From: CAWDVB01 sp963824105 | Lineage (GTDB): Bacteria; Actinomycetota; Actinomycetes; Propionibacteriales; Nocardioidaceae | Reading direction: 5' to 3' | Assembly: GCA_963824105.1 (NCBI GenBank) | Contig: CAWGNN010000011.1 | Span: 1 to 64,000 of the forward strand | DNA length: 64,000 bases | Shown: positions 7,271 through 16,179 of the stretch, piece by piece | Layout of the letters: every line of letters begins with the position of its first letter | Numbering within the stretch: position 1 is the stretch's first letter | Made by a program: the position numbers and the translations under genes | The notes under the pieces: generated by a model | The model's database searches: none | Told to the model about the DNA's origin: nothing | Seen by the model: only the letters and a program-made list of their open reading frames with translations

Positions 7271-8479
7271 ATGGACTCCGTGACCGTCTCGACCGCGCCC
7301 GGCTTCGCGCTGGGGAAGCTGCGCGTGGACACCCCCGTGGTGCTCGCGCCGATGGCGGGCATCACCAACGCGGCGTATCGGCGGCTCTGCCGTGAACAGG
7401 GCCGCCTCGGGCTCTCCGGCACCGCGTCGCCGGCTGACCCGCAGGTCGCGAGTGACCGGATTCCGGGGCTCTATGTCTGCGAGATGATCACGTCGCGTGG
7501 GCTGGTCGAGGGAGATCCCACCACCCAGCGACTGCTCGTCTTCGACGACACCGAGGACGTGCGCTCGGTCCAGCTGTACGGAACCGATCCCACCTACCTC
7601 GCCAAGGCGGCCGAGATCCTGTGTGCGGAGTACGGCGTCGACCACATCGACCTCAACTTCGGCTGCCCGGTCCCCAAGATCACCCGTAAGGGCGGCGGCG
7701 GCGCCCTGCCCTGGAAGCGCGGTCTCCTCGGCGAGATCCTGGCCGCCACCGTCAGTGCTGCCGAGCCCTACGGGGTCCCGGTCACCGTCAAGACCCGGAT
7801 GGGGATCGACGAGGACCATCTGACCTACCTGGATGCCGGGCGGATCGCTGAGGACAGCGGAGCCGCCGCCATCGCGCTCCACGGTCGTACCGTTTCCCAG
7901 GCCTACTCGGGGAAGGCCGACTGGGACGCGATCGCCGCCTTGGCCGACCACGTCGACATCCCGGTCCTCGGCAACGGCGACATCTGGGAGGCGCGAGACG
8001 CCCTCCGCATGGTCGAGCAGACCGGAGCCGCGGGCGTGGTCGTCGGCCGCGGCTGCCTGGGCCGCCCGTGGATCTTCCGGGATCTGGCCGCCGCGTTCGA
8101 CGGGGAGTCGGCGACGACGCTTCCCACGCTCGGCGAGGTCTCCGCGATGATGCGACGCCATGCCGAGCTGCTGTCGCTGCACATGGGAGAGCAGCGTGGT
8201 TGTCGGGAGTTCCGCAAGCATGTCGCGTGGTACCTCAAGGGGTTCCGCGCCGGCGGTGAGCTGAGGCACTCCCTGGGGCTGGTGTCGTCGTTGGCGGACC
8301 TGGACCGGCTGCTGGCCGACCTCGACCCGGAGGAGCCCTTCCCGGAGTCGGTGCTCGGGACACCGCGGGGCCGGCAGGGCAGTCCGAGGCGAGTAGTGCT
8401 GCCGGAGGGCTGGCTGGAGGATGCCGACGGTTCGGGGACTCATCTGGTGGAGGACACCGACGCCGGAAGCGGAGGCTGA
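7271..8479 (+). CDS. dusB: tRNA-dihydrouridine synthase (DusB family)
   Basis: This is an FMN-dependent enzyme that reduces uridines in the D-loop of tRNA. The 402-residue product shows the N-terminal PVVLAPMAGITN barrel strand, the DLNFGCPVPK active-site segment with its catalytic cysteine, KTRMGI, ALHGRT and GNGDI/GRG phosphate-binding loops, then the C-terminal helical tRNA-binding domain. The ATG at 7271 is used because earlier starts would overlap cbbY and add a non-conserved arginine-rich stretch. Actinobacterial DusB proteins often carry the extra segment seen after residue 40. Confidence 0.92.
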   Translation: MDSVTVSTAPGFALGKLRVDTPVVLAPMAGITNAAYRRLCREQGRLGLSGTASPADPQVASDRIPGLYVCEMITSRGLVEGDPTTQRLLVFDDTEDVRSVQLYGTDPTYLAKAAEILCAEYGVDHIDLNFGCPVPKITRKGGGGALPWKRGLLGEILAATVSAAEPYGVPVTVKTRMGIDEDHLTYLDAGRIAEDSGAAAIALHGRTVSQAYSGKADWDAIAALADHVDIPVLGNGDIWEARDALRMVEQTGAAGVVVGRGCLGRPWIFRDLAAAFDGESATTLPTLGEVSAMMRRHAELLSLHMGEQRGCREFRKHVAWYLKGFRAGGELRHSLGLVSSLADLDRLLADLDPEEPFPESVLGTPRGRQGSPRRVVLPEGWLEDADGSGTHLVEDTDAGSGG

Positions 8480-8514
8480 TCCGGCCGGCCGGTGCGAGCG
8501 CCTCCGGAGGGAAC

Positions 8515-8530
8515 CATGACATCTGTCATG
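8515..8530. promoter_or_regulatory. 16-base palindrome, candidate operator
   Basis: CATGACA-TC-TGTCATG is a perfect inverted repeat (7+2+7). It lies 35 bases after dusB and about 290 bases before the orphan response regulator. Inverted ATGACA/TGTCAT sites of this type are bound by NarL-family response regulators such as the DesR group (family knowledge). Autoregulation is an inference. Confidence 0.4.
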
Positions 8531-8664
8531 CCAGAGTCGTGACTCCTGGGGCTATGGTCCGACTTGTCTGACCCGTCATGATTTATCCCATAGGGAGTGC
8601 GGTCCTATCAGGGGTGGTAGGGATCGAACCGTAAGCCTCGCGCCGTAGGGGGATGGCGAGGCAG

Positions 8665-8702
8665 CGCGAAGGCCCGCCGGCTGGCGTCGGCGGGCCTTCG
8701 CG
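8665..8702. terminator. Strong hairpin terminator
   Basis: A perfect 15-base stem (8665-8679 with 8688-8702, left arm CGCGAAGGCCCGCCG) surrounds an eight-base loop and is followed by GTTTCTCC. It probably ends transcription from dusB. The stem could act in either direction. Confidence 0.7.
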
Positions 8703-8820
8703 GTTTCTCCTCCGGGCGACGGACGCGACGATCGGCCGTTCGGATGATCTCGGGCCGTCTAGCTCGAAGGCGCCTCCCAAACCACCACGAAGCGGCAAGG
8801 GCCGACGTACCGTTCCCTTC

Positions 8821-8868
8821 ATGTGCTCCGTGACGTGTCCCCGGATACGAGCCGAGCAGCACCGATGA
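8821..8868 (+). CDS. Possible 15-residue leader peptide
   Basis: A TACCGT box (8808-8813) precedes ATG 8821 by seven bases. The frame reads MCSVTCPRIRAEQHR and its TGA overlaps the response-regulator ATG at 8865 as ATGA. This looks like a leaderless mini-gene coupled to the downstream gene. The alternative is that the response regulator itself starts at GTG 8823, two bases later and in its own frame. Confidence 0.35.
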   Translation: MCSVTCPRIRAEQHR

Positions 8869-9476
8869 ACCCGATCCGGATCCTTGTCGCCGACGACCAG
8901 AGCCTGATCCGCAGTGGACTGGTGTGGTTGCTGCAGCGCGAGCCGGACTTCAACATCGTCGCGGAGGTGAGCCGTGGCGACGAGATCCTCGACGCCTGTG
9001 TGACCCACGCTGTCGACGTAGCGCTGGTCGACCTGCAGATGCCCGGGATCGACGGGATCGAGGCGTGTCGCCAGGTCAAGGAGACCAGGCCCGAGACCCG
9101 CGTCCTGATCGTGACGATGTACGGCCGTCCCGGATACGTCCGCCGGGCGAGCCAGTCGGGTGCCGAGGGCTTCTTGATCAAGGACACCCCGATCGCGAGG
9201 CTTGCCCAGGCGATCCGCCAGGTGCACACGGGGGAGCGGGTCATCGACCCGGCGCTGGCGGCCGACAGCATCTTCTCCGGAGAGTCCCCGCTCTCGAGTC
9301 GCGAGACCGAGATCCTCCGACTGGCCGGCGAGGGGGTCAGCGCCGGCGAGATCGCGCGGCAGTTGAGCCTCGCGGAGGGAACGGTGCGAAACCACCTCTC
9401 GAGCGCGATCCGCAAGACCGAGACAGAGTCTCGGGCCCAGGCCTTCTGGGTCGCCGACCGCAACGGCTGGCTCTGA
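8865..9476 (+). CDS. NarL/LuxR-type response regulator, orphan
   Basis: The 203-residue protein has a receiver domain with acidic pocket D10/D11, phosphoacceptor D56 (ALVDLQMP), a conserved Thr/Met switch region and K106. A LuxR-type helix-turn-helix follows (about 142-188, LSSRETEILRLAGEG). No histidine kinase lies in the window, so its partner must be elsewhere. The N-terminal sequence resembles DesR-like regulators of membrane-lipid genes in actinobacteria. The ATG at 8865 gives the canonical receiver start; a GTG at 8823 would add 14 residues. Confidence 0.88.
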   Translation: MNPIRILVADDQSLIRSGLVWLLQREPDFNIVAEVSRGDEILDACVTHAVDVALVDLQMPGIDGIEACRQVKETRPETRVLIVTMYGRPGYVRRASQSGAEGFLIKDTPIARLAQAIRQVHTGERVIDPALAADSIFSGESPLSSRETEILRLAGEGVSAGEIARQLSLAEGTVRNHLSSAIRKTETESRAQAFWVADRNGWL

Positions 9477-9542
9477 CCGGTCGGATCGGGTCTCCTGGGC
9501 CCCGGTGGGCGAGCCGGGTGCCCGAGTAGGGTGCCAGGGACG

Positions 9543-10796
9543 ATGACTGAGATCACCCCCGACCAGGCGTACGACGCCGCAGCCCGCGATCGTTTCGTGG
9601 CCGAGCCCACCAAGACCAGCGTGCGCACCGAGTTCGAGCGCGATCGGGCCCGGGTCGTGCACTCGGCCTCGCTACGGCGGCTGGCTGCCAAGACGCAGGT
9701 GGTGGGCCCGCAGAGCGACGACTTCGTCCGGAACCGCCTCACCCACTCGCTCGAGGTTGCCCAGGTCGCTCGCGACCTGGGCCGGTCGATCGGCTGCGAC
9801 CCCGACGTCGTGGAGACCGCGGCGCTGGCCCACGACCTGGGGCACCCACCGTTCGGCCACAACGGGGAGCGTGCGCTGGACCAGGTGGCCCGGTCCTGCG
9901 GCGGGTTCGAGGGCAACGCCCAGTCCCTGCGGGTCCTCACCCGGCTCGAGGCCAAGACCCTCGACCAGGACGGGCGCAGTCATGGGCTGAACCTCACCCG
10001 TGCCACGCTCGACGCTGCCACCAAGTATCCCTGGACCCGCGCCGAGGCACCGGAGCCCTACGGGCCCTCGTCCCTCAAGTTCGGCGTGTACGACGAGGAC
10101 CTCGAGGTCTTCACCTGGCTGCGTCGGGGTGCACCGGCCGGACGCCGGTGCATCGAGTCCCAGGTGATGGACTTCTCCGACGACGTCGCCTACTCGGTCC
10201 ACGACCTGGAGGACGGCATTGTGTCCGGCCTCATCCTGCTCGATTGGCTCGCGGACCCGACCGAGCGCCGGTCGGTGTGGCAGACCGTTCGCGACTGGTA
10301 TCTGCCCGAGGTTGAGGACGATGCGCTGGAGGACGCGGCGCAGCGGCTGTGGAAGTCCACTCCGTGGCCCTCTCTTCCCTACGACGGGACGCGCGGGGCG
10401 CTCGCCGGGCTGAAGAACCTCACCTCACACCTGATCGGCCGCTTCTGCGGCGCGGTCCAGGAAGCGACCCAGGCGGTCCACGGCACGGCGCCGCTCACCC
10501 GGTACTCCGCCGATCTGATCGTCCCCGAGGAGATCCTCGTGGAGATCGCGGCGCTGAAGGGCATCGCGGCTCACTACGTCATGCGGGCCGATGACCGGAA
10601 GTCCATCCTGCAGAAGCAGCGCGACATCATCACCGAGCTGGTGTCGGTGATCCGGCTGCGCGGAGAGATCGACCCGTCGTTCTCCGCGGACTTCGCTGAA
10701 GCCGGCGACGATGCGGCGCGGCTGCGCGTGATCGTCGACCAGGTCGCCTCCCTGACCGACGCCTCCGCACTCGCCTGGCACGCGCGACTCACCTGA
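9543..10796 (+). CDS. dgt: Deoxyguanosinetriphosphate triphosphohydrolase
   Basis: This HD-domain enzyme hydrolyses dGTP or other dNTPs to the nucleoside and triphosphate, and so controls nucleotide pools. In the 417-residue product the metal-binding HD pair lies at residues 97-98 in ALAHDLGHPPFGH, with an upstream H in NRLTHSLEV and a later D in DFSDDVAYSVHD. The gene is directly followed by dnaG, an order also known in mycobacteria. ATG 9543 is chosen; a TAGGGT box at 9527-9532 gives a very short leader. GTG 9531 would add four residues. Confidence 0.92.
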   Translation: MTEITPDQAYDAAARDRFVAEPTKTSVRTEFERDRARVVHSASLRRLAAKTQVVGPQSDDFVRNRLTHSLEVAQVARDLGRSIGCDPDVVETAALAHDLGHPPFGHNGERALDQVARSCGGFEGNAQSLRVLTRLEAKTLDQDGRSHGLNLTRATLDAATKYPWTRAEAPEPYGPSSLKFGVYDEDLEVFTWLRRGAPAGRRCIESQVMDFSDDVAYSVHDLEDGIVSGLILLDWLADPTERRSVWQTVRDWYLPEVEDDALEDAAQRLWKSTPWPSLPYDGTRGALAGLKNLTSHLIGRFCGAVQEATQAVHGTAPLTRYSADLIVPEEILVEIAALKGIAAHYVMRADDRKSILQKQRDIITELVSVIRLRGEIDPSFSADFAEAGDDAARLRVIVDQVASLTDASALAWHARLT

Positions 10797-10839
10797 CCCG
10801 GCCTCCGGGTGGCCGCTCGGGGCCGTCTGACCGGAGCCG

Positions 10840-10845
10840 TAGACT
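10840..10845 (+). promoter_or_regulatory. -10 box of dnaG, leaderless
   Basis: TAGACT ends six bases before GTG 10852. No ribosome-binding sequence lies between them. Confidence 0.6.
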
Positions 10846-10851
10846 CCCTGC

Positions 10852-12735
10852 GTGGCAGGGCTGATCAGCGAGGAAGACATCGCGCAGGTGCGCGAGCGGG
10901 CAGCCATCTACGACGTGGTGTCGCCGCACGTCATGCTCAAGCCCGCCGGAGGCGGCTCCTACAAGGGACTGTGCCCCTTCCACGACGAGAAGTCCCCGTC
11001 GTTCCAGATCACGCCCGCCCGCAACTTCTTCCACTGCTTCGGCTGCGGGGAGGGCGGCGACGTCATCGCTTTCGTGATGAAGCACGACGGGCTGCCGTTC
11101 AACGAGGCGATCGAGTGGCTTGCCCAGCGCTTCAACATCGAGCTGCACTACACCGAGGGTCACACTCGCGGCGAGCGCCGGGAGACCAACCTGCGGCCGC
11201 GGCTGATCGAGGCTCATAGGGTCGCTGCGGACTACTACGCCAAGCAGCTTGAGTCCCCGGAGGCCTTGGTGGGCCGCACCTTCCTCGACGAGCGCGGCTT
11301 CGACCGCGAAGCGGCAGCGCGGTTCGGCGTCGGCTTCGCGCCAAGGGACGGCGACGCTCTCTTCAAGCATCTGCGGCAGCGCGGCTTCACCGACGAGGAG
11401 CTGGTGACCGGCGGGCTGGTGGCGCAGGGACAGCGCGGCCACTACGACCGCTTCCGTGGTCGGCTGCTGTGGCCGATCCGCAACACGGCGGGGGAGACGA
11501 TCGGCTTCGGCGCCAGGCGGCTCTTCGACGACGACCGGGTCGAGGCCAAGTACCTCAACACCCCCGAGTCCCCGATCTACAAGAAGAGCATGGTGCTGTA
11601 CGGAGTGGACCTGGCCCGCAAGGACATCGGCAGCTCCTCGCAGGCAGTCGTCGTCGAGGGCTACACCGACGTGATGGCCTGCCACCTGGCCGGCGTCACC
11701 ACCGCCGTCGCCACCTGCGGCACCGCGTTCGGCGAGGAGCACGGTCGGGTGCTGCGCCGGCTGCTGCACGACCACGAGCAGTTCCGAGGCGAGATCATCT
11801 TCACCTTCGACGGCGATGAGGCCGGCCAGAAGGCGGCACTCCGCGCCTTCGGCGGAGATCAGCAGTTCGTCGGTCAGACCTACGTCGCGGTTGAGCCGGA
11901 CGGGCTCGACCCGTGCGACCTGCGCATTCAGAAGGGCGACGCGGCCGTCCGCGAGCTGATCGCACGCCGATCGCCGCTCTACCGGTTTGTCCTCGGGAAC
12001 GTCGTCAGCCAGTTCGATCTCGACCGCGCCGACGGACGGGTCGACGCGCTGAGGGAGGCCGCCAAGCTGGTGGCTAGCATCCGGGACCGGTCCAAGGTCG
12101 AAGCCTTCGCCCGAGAGCTTGCCGGCATGGTCGGGGTCGAGGTGGACCAGGCCCGGGCCGAGGTCCGCCGGGCAGCCTCCTCGGGCCGAGGTCAGGCTCA
12201 GAGCTCGGCTCCGGCATCGGCTGCCGCTTCGTCCCCGGCGGAGGCGATGCCCGACCCACGCGAGCCGCGTTTCTCGCTGGAGAGGGAGACCCTCAAGGTC
12301 GTGGTCCAGCGTCCCGATCTGGTGGCGTCGATCGCCGGGGGACTGGGTGACAACGACTTCACCCATCCCACCCTCTGTGCAGTCTGGCAGCTGATCGAGA
12401 AGTGCGGCGGCCCAGGCGCGGCCGCCTCTCCGGCCACCTGGGCCGGCACGTTGCTCCAGGCCGCGGACGATGCCGCGGTGATCGCCGCGCTGAACTTACT
12501 GGCCGTCGAGCCGCTGCCCTCGGTGGCCGAGCAGGAGGCCGCCTTCGCGGCGGCGTCGGTCTACCGGCTCCAGGAGGTCACCGTGCTCCGGGCGATCGGG
12601 GACCTCAAGTCGAAGCTGCAGCGCACCAACCCAGTCGAGGAAGCCTCCGAGTACAACCGGATGTTCGGCGACCTGGTCGCCTTGGAGCAGCAGCGCAGGT
12701 CGCTTCGTGAGCTGGCGATCGGCGTGGCCGAGTGA
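10852..12735 (+). CDS. dnaG: DNA primase
   Basis: DnaG synthesises RNA primers at the replication fork. The 627-residue product has the N-terminal CHCC zinc finger (C41, H44, C62, C65), the RNA-polymerase core, and the TOPRIM centre with E269 in VVVEGYTD and DGDEAG (320-325). A Ser/Ala-rich linker near residue 445 separates it from a C-terminal helicase-interaction domain. All catalytic residues are present. Translation from GTG 10852 on a leaderless transcript is predicted. The last four bases overlap the next gene. Confidence 0.96.
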   Translation: MAGLISEEDIAQVRERAAIYDVVSPHVMLKPAGGGSYKGLCPFHDEKSPSFQITPARNFFHCFGCGEGGDVIAFVMKHDGLPFNEAIEWLAQRFNIELHYTEGHTRGERRETNLRPRLIEAHRVAADYYAKQLESPEALVGRTFLDERGFDREAAARFGVGFAPRDGDALFKHLRQRGFTDEELVTGGLVAQGQRGHYDRFRGRLLWPIRNTAGETIGFGARRLFDDDRVEAKYLNTPESPIYKKSMVLYGVDLARKDIGSSSQAVVVEGYTDVMACHLAGVTTAVATCGTAFGEEHGRVLRRLLHDHEQFRGEIIFTFDGDEAGQKAALRAFGGDQQFVGQTYVAVEPDGLDPCDLRIQKGDAAVRELIARRSPLYRFVLGNVVSQFDLDRADGRVDALREAAKLVASIRDRSKVEAFARELAGMVGVEVDQARAEVRRAASSGRGQAQSSAPASAAASSPAEAMPDPREPRFSLERETLKVVVQRPDLVASIAGGLGDNDFTHPTLCAVWQLIEKCGGPGAAASPATWAGTLLQAADDAAVIAALNLLAVEPLPSVAEQEAAFAAASVYRLQEVTVLRAIGDLKSKLQRTNPVEEASEYNRMFGDLVALEQQRRSLRELAIGVAE

Positions 12736-13250
12736 TCTTCTCCCGGGCCGAGCCGCTCCCCTCCGACGTGCGTCAACGGGCGGGGCTCTCCGCGCGGGAG
12801 CGGGTCCTGGCCTGGACCGGGGAGCAAGCCCACGGCTGGCTGGTCGCCACCAAGGAGGCGCTGGTCATCGTGGGCGCGGGCGAGGTGATCCACCTCGGCT
12901 GGGACGAGGTCGAGCGCGCGTCGTGGGACCGGGACACCGAGAGCCTGAGGATCGTCGAGGTGGGCACCTTCGGCGCGCCGCGCGTGACGCACCAGGTGTC
13001 GGTCGCGGCGCCGGGGGACTTCCTGGCCGTCCTGCGCGAGCGCGTCACGTCCACGCTGGTCCTGCAGAGTCCGGGGATGACCCCCGACGGGCGGGCGTTC
13101 ACCGTGGTGGTGCGCCGCAGCCCACGGGACCGCTCCGTCCGTGCTCTGGTGGAGTACGACGCGGCCACCGACCCGGAGGATCCTGCCGTGGTGGCCGCGG
13201 TCGAGGAGGCGCTGCGACAGGTCTCGTGGGAGATCGCCGCGGACCTGTGA
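12732..13250 (+). CDS. Conserved actinobacterial protein next to dnaG
   Basis: This 172-residue soluble protein overlaps dnaG by four bases (GTGA), which implies translational coupling. The N-terminal half, with AWTGEQAHGWLVATKEALVI and HLGWDEVERASWDRD, looks like a small PH-like beta-barrel of the kind found in many actinobacterial proteins. The C-terminal part is an acidic helix. I recognise the type but not a function. A possible link to replication rests only on position. Confidence 0.75.
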   Translation: MIFSRAEPLPSDVRQRAGLSARERVLAWTGEQAHGWLVATKEALVIVGAGEVIHLGWDEVERASWDRDTESLRIVEVGTFGAPRVTHQVSVAAPGDFLAVLRERVTSTLVLQSPGMTPDGRAFTVVVRRSPRDRSVRALVEYDAATDPEDPAVVAAVEEALRQVSWEIAADL

Positions 13251-13314
13251 TCCGATTCGCCCCACGTCTGGCCAGTTGCTAACCTATGCGGGCTGTGGGT
13301 CCCAACCCGCACGG

Positions 13315-13387
13315 TCCCCTGTAGCTCAATTGGCAGAGCGTTCGGCTGTTAACCGGAATGTTGTTGGTTCGAGTCCAACCGGGGGAG
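13315..13387 (+). tRNA. tRNA-Asn (GTT)
   Basis: The full cloverleaf is visible: acceptor TCCCCTG with CGGGGGA, D-arm GTAGCTCAATTGGCAGAGC, and anticodon loop CTGTTAA with GTT at 13348-13350. The T-arm is TTGGTTCGAGTCCAA and the discriminator is G. The CCA end is encoded at 13388-13390. Confidence 0.97.
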
Positions 13388-13399
13388 CCACACTCCGCC

Positions 13400-14155
13400 T
13401 CAGTCGTCGTCCTCGCCACCCCACGCCAGGGAGATCACCTCGAAGACCGCGGCGAACGGGGCTCCGAGTCGCGTTCCGGCCGCTCGCCCCATCCCCTCGA
13501 GGAACTCCCGCTCGTCGAAGTGGTCCCAGCCCAGTCCGTCGATGTAGGCGCGGTGGGCCTTGAGGGACTCCACGCCGCGGTCGAAGGTCGCGGTGGTGTC
13601 CGCGCCGTGTTTCGCGAGCGGCGAGCCGGAGGTCCACACCTGACGGACCCCGCCCCAGGGCTCGAGCCCGTCCACCAGCTGCTCGCTGAAGATCCAGCGG
13701 TTGCCGGCGTCGCGAACACCGTCGAGGACAGCCCGTCCGACGGCGATGTGGTCGGCCTGGTTGAGGTTGCCGGAGCCCCAGGTGTCGTGGAAGTTGCCGG
13801 TGATCACGATCTCGGGCCGGTGCCGGCGCACGGCGAGGGCGATCGCCCGGCGCAGGTCCAGCCCGTACTCCAGGGTCCCGTCGGGGAAGCCGAGGAAGTC
13901 GACGGTGTCCACGCCGACGATCGCCGCCGAGTCGATCTGCTCCTTCTCGCGGACCACCCGGCACTCGTCGGGGTGCATCCCGTCGATGCCCGCTTCCCCG
14001 CTGGTGACCATCACGTAGCCGACCCACTTGCCCTGGCCGGTCCACCGGGCGACCGCCGCGGCGGCGCCGAACTCCATGTCGTCGGGGTGCGCGACGATCG
14101 CCAGCGCTCGCGACCAGTCTTCCTTGAGAGGCTTCAACGGCCTGGGTTCGTTCAT
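13400..14155 (-). CDS. PIG-L family deacetylase
   Basis: The 251-residue protein is of the zinc-dependent LmbE/PIG-L family, which removes N-acetyl groups from GlcNAc-type substrates. The motif AHPDD (H23, D25, D26) supplies zinc ligands and the base, and the third ligand is the His in NQADH. In actinobacteria such enzymes include MshB and mycothiol conjugate amidase. This one is shorter than the canonical forms and its substrate cannot be told. It is convergent with tRNA-Asn and divergent from the helicase gene, and its promoter also has leaderless geometry. Confidence 0.85.
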   Translation of the reverse strand: MNEPRPLKPLKEDWSRALAIVAHPDDMEFGAAAAVARWTGQGKWVGYVMVTSGEAGIDGMHPDECRVVREKEQIDSAAIVGVDTVDFLGFPDGTLEYGLDLRRAIALAVRRHRPEIVITGNFHDTWGSGNLNQADHIAVGRAVLDGVRDAGNRWIFSEQLVDGLEPWGGVRQVWTSGSPLAKHGADTTATFDRGVESLKAHRAYIDGLGWDHFDEREFLEGMGRAAGTRLGAPFAAVFEVISLAWGGEDDD

Positions 14156-14161
14156 CCTGGC

Positions 14162-14167
14162 AACCTA
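14162..14167 (-). promoter_or_regulatory. -10 box of PIG-L gene, leaderless
   Basis: On the minus strand TAGGTT ends six bases before the ATG whose first base is 14155. Confidence 0.55.
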
Positions 14168-14208
14168 CTGCGCCGGCCCACATGGACAAAGCGATGCTCA
14201 GTTCGCGC

Positions 14209-14214
14209 TAGCGT
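14209..14214 (+). promoter_or_regulatory. -10 box of DEAD helicase gene, leaderless
   Basis: TAGCGT ends six bases before GTG 14221, with no Shine-Dalgarno sequence. Two leaderless promoters thus sit back to back in a 65-base gap. Confidence 0.6.
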
Positions 14215-14220
14215 TGGACG

Positions 14221-15990
14221 GTGACCGAGCCGACGCCTTCCCTGTCCTTCGACGACCTTGGCCTCGACCTCCACGTGCTCAAGGCGCTCGCGGCGGTCGG
14301 CTACGAGACCCCGTCCCCCATCCAGGCCGAAGCGATCCCGCCGTTGATGGCCGGCAAACACGTCGTAGGCCTCGCCCAGACGGGTACGGGCAAGACCGCG
14401 GCGTTCGCGCTGCCGATCCTGTCCAGGCTCGACCTGAGCCAGAAGCTGCCCCAGGTGCTCGTGCTCGCCCCCACCCGAGAGCTCGCCCTCCAGGTCTCCG
14501 AGGCCTTCGAGCGCTACGGCGCCGGGATGAAGGGGCTGCACGTCCTCCCCGTCTACGGGGGACAGGGGTACGGCGTCCAGCTGTCCGCCCTGCGCCGCGG
14601 CGTCCATGTCGTGGTGGGCACGCCCGGACGGATCATGGACCATCTCGAGAAGGGCACCCTCGACCTGAGCGGCGTCCGCTACGTCGTCCTCGACGAGGCC
14701 GACGAGATGCTCAACATGGGCTTCGCCGAGGACGTCGAGCAGATCTTGTCCACGACTCCGGCGGACAAGCAGGTGGCGCTCTTCTCGGCGACGATTCCCG
14801 CTGCGATCCGCCGGATCGCACGCAAGCACGCCCCGGACGCGGTCGAGGTGACGGTCAAGTCGACGACCAGCACGGCCGACAACGTCACCCAGCGCTTCCT
14901 GAAGGTGGCTCACGCGCACAAGCTCGACGCGCTGACCCGGATCCTCGAGGTGGAGAACTTCGACGGGCTGATCGTGTTCGTGCGGACCAAGAACGCCACC
15001 GAGGAGCTCGCCGAGAGGTTGCGGGCCCGTGGCTTCTCCGCGACCGCCATCAACGGAGACGTGCCCCAGGTGACCCGTGAGCGGACCGTCGACCAGCTGC
15101 GGAAGGGCAAGCTCGACATCCTGGTGGCGACCGACGTCGCCGCACGTGGGCTGGACGTGCCACGGATCAGTCACGTGATCAACCACGACATCCCCACCGA
15201 CACCGAGTCCTACGTCCACCGGATCGGCCGGACCGGACGGGCCGGACGGTCGGGAGTCGCGATCTCGTTCGTCACCCCGCGGGAGTCGCACCTGCTGCGG
15301 GCGATCGAGAAGGCCAACCGGACGACTGTGACCGAGATGGCGCTGCCCACGGTCGAGGACGTCAACGCCTATCGGGTCTCGAAGTTCGCCGAGGCGATCA
15401 CCCAGGCGCTCGGCGACGCCCAGCTCGACCAGTTCCGGGAGCTGATCACCGCCTACGAGTCCGAGCACGACGTACCGGCCCTCGACATTGCCGCGGCCAT
15501 CGCCGTCCTCGCCCAGGACGGGGAGCCGCTGCTCCTCGAGGACCAGCCGGTGACCCCCTCGCCCGCTGGGTCTGAGCGCGGCGCGCCGGGCAGCCGTCGG
15601 GAGCGACGACCGATGACCCGCTACCGGATCGAGGTCGGCAAGCGGCACAAGGTCGAGCCCCGGATGATCGTCGGGGCGCTGGCCAACGAAGGGGGGCTTT
15701 CTCGAAGCGACTTCGGCCGCATCGACATCAAGCCCGCCTTCTCCATCGTCGAGCTCGCCTCAGACCTGTCGCCCAAGGCGCTGGCCGCGTTGAAGAACAC
15801 CCGGATCTCCGGTGTGCTGATCGACATCAAGCCTGACTCCTTCGCTCCGTCGCGCCGGCCGCCGTCCTCATCGGCCGGCCCCAGGACCGGGAAGTCGAAC
15901 TCACCCACGTCCAAGCCGTCCAAGCCCAAGTCGCCCAAGTCCGATGGGGGCCGGGAGAAGAAGCCCAGGCATAAGGGCCGCTTGACCTAG
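14221..15990 (+). CDS. deaD: DEAD-box RNA helicase, DeaD/CsdA-like
   Basis: This ATP-dependent RNA helicase has 589 residues. Motif I is AQTGTGKT (52-59) and motif II is DEAD (158-161), followed by SAT, then the second RecA domain with ARGLD and HRIGRTGRAG. After residue 460 comes a DbpA/CsdA-type RNA-binding domain (about 465-540), then a Lys/Ser/Pro-rich basic tail ending in KHKGRLT-like residues. Such enzymes help ribosome assembly and mRNA decay, often in the cold. The gene stands alone between two tRNA genes. Confidence 0.93.
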   Translation: MTEPTPSLSFDDLGLDLHVLKALAAVGYETPSPIQAEAIPPLMAGKHVVGLAQTGTGKTAAFALPILSRLDLSQKLPQVLVLAPTRELALQVSEAFERYGAGMKGLHVLPVYGGQGYGVQLSALRRGVHVVVGTPGRIMDHLEKGTLDLSGVRYVVLDEADEMLNMGFAEDVEQILSTTPADKQVALFSATIPAAIRRIARKHAPDAVEVTVKSTTSTADNVTQRFLKVAHAHKLDALTRILEVENFDGLIVFVRTKNATEELAERLRARGFSATAINGDVPQVTRERTVDQLRKGKLDILVATDVAARGLDVPRISHVINHDIPTDTESYVHRIGRTGRAGRSGVAISFVTPRESHLLRAIEKANRTTVTEMALPTVEDVNAYRVSKFAEAITQALGDAQLDQFRELITAYESEHDVPALDIAAAIAVLAQDGEPLLLEDQPVTPSPAGSERGAPGSRRERRPMTRYRIEVGKRHKVEPRMIVGALANEGGLSRSDFGRIDIKPAFSIVELASDLSPKALAALKNTRISGVLIDIKPDSFAPSRRPPSSSAGPRTGKSNSPTSKPSKPKSPKSDGGREKKPRHKGRLT

Positions 15991-16050
15991 CGCCGCTGGC
16001 GCTGGTTCGGTGGCGGGTAGGCTGCCCGACGGCCACCGACATGGTGCCGA

Positions 16051-16124
16051 AGGCCGGTAGCTCAGCTGGTTAGAGCAGGGGACTCATAATCCCTGGGTCG
16101 CGGGTTCGAGCCCCGCCCGGCCTA
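16051..16124 (+). tRNA. tRNA with CAT anticodon (elongator Met or Ile2)
   Basis: Acceptor AGGCCGG pairs with CCGGCCT, the D-arm is GCTCAGCTGGTTAGAGC, the anticodon loop CTCATAA has CAT at 16085-16087, and the T-arm is GCGGGTTCGAGCCCCGC. It lacks initiator features. The sequence alone does not decide between elongator methionine and lysidine-modified isoleucine; Met is more likely. No CCA is encoded. Confidence 0.93.
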
Positions 16125-16179
16125 CGAGGTCCCGGTCGATCGCGGTCGGCACCTCGAACCAGCGACGGAGGAGCTTTCG

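Noticed and set aside
8583..9955. Long minus-strand frames opposite the response regulator
   Set aside because: They are antisense shadows of a clear gene with receiver and LuxR domains; GC-rich codon bias keeps opposite frames open.
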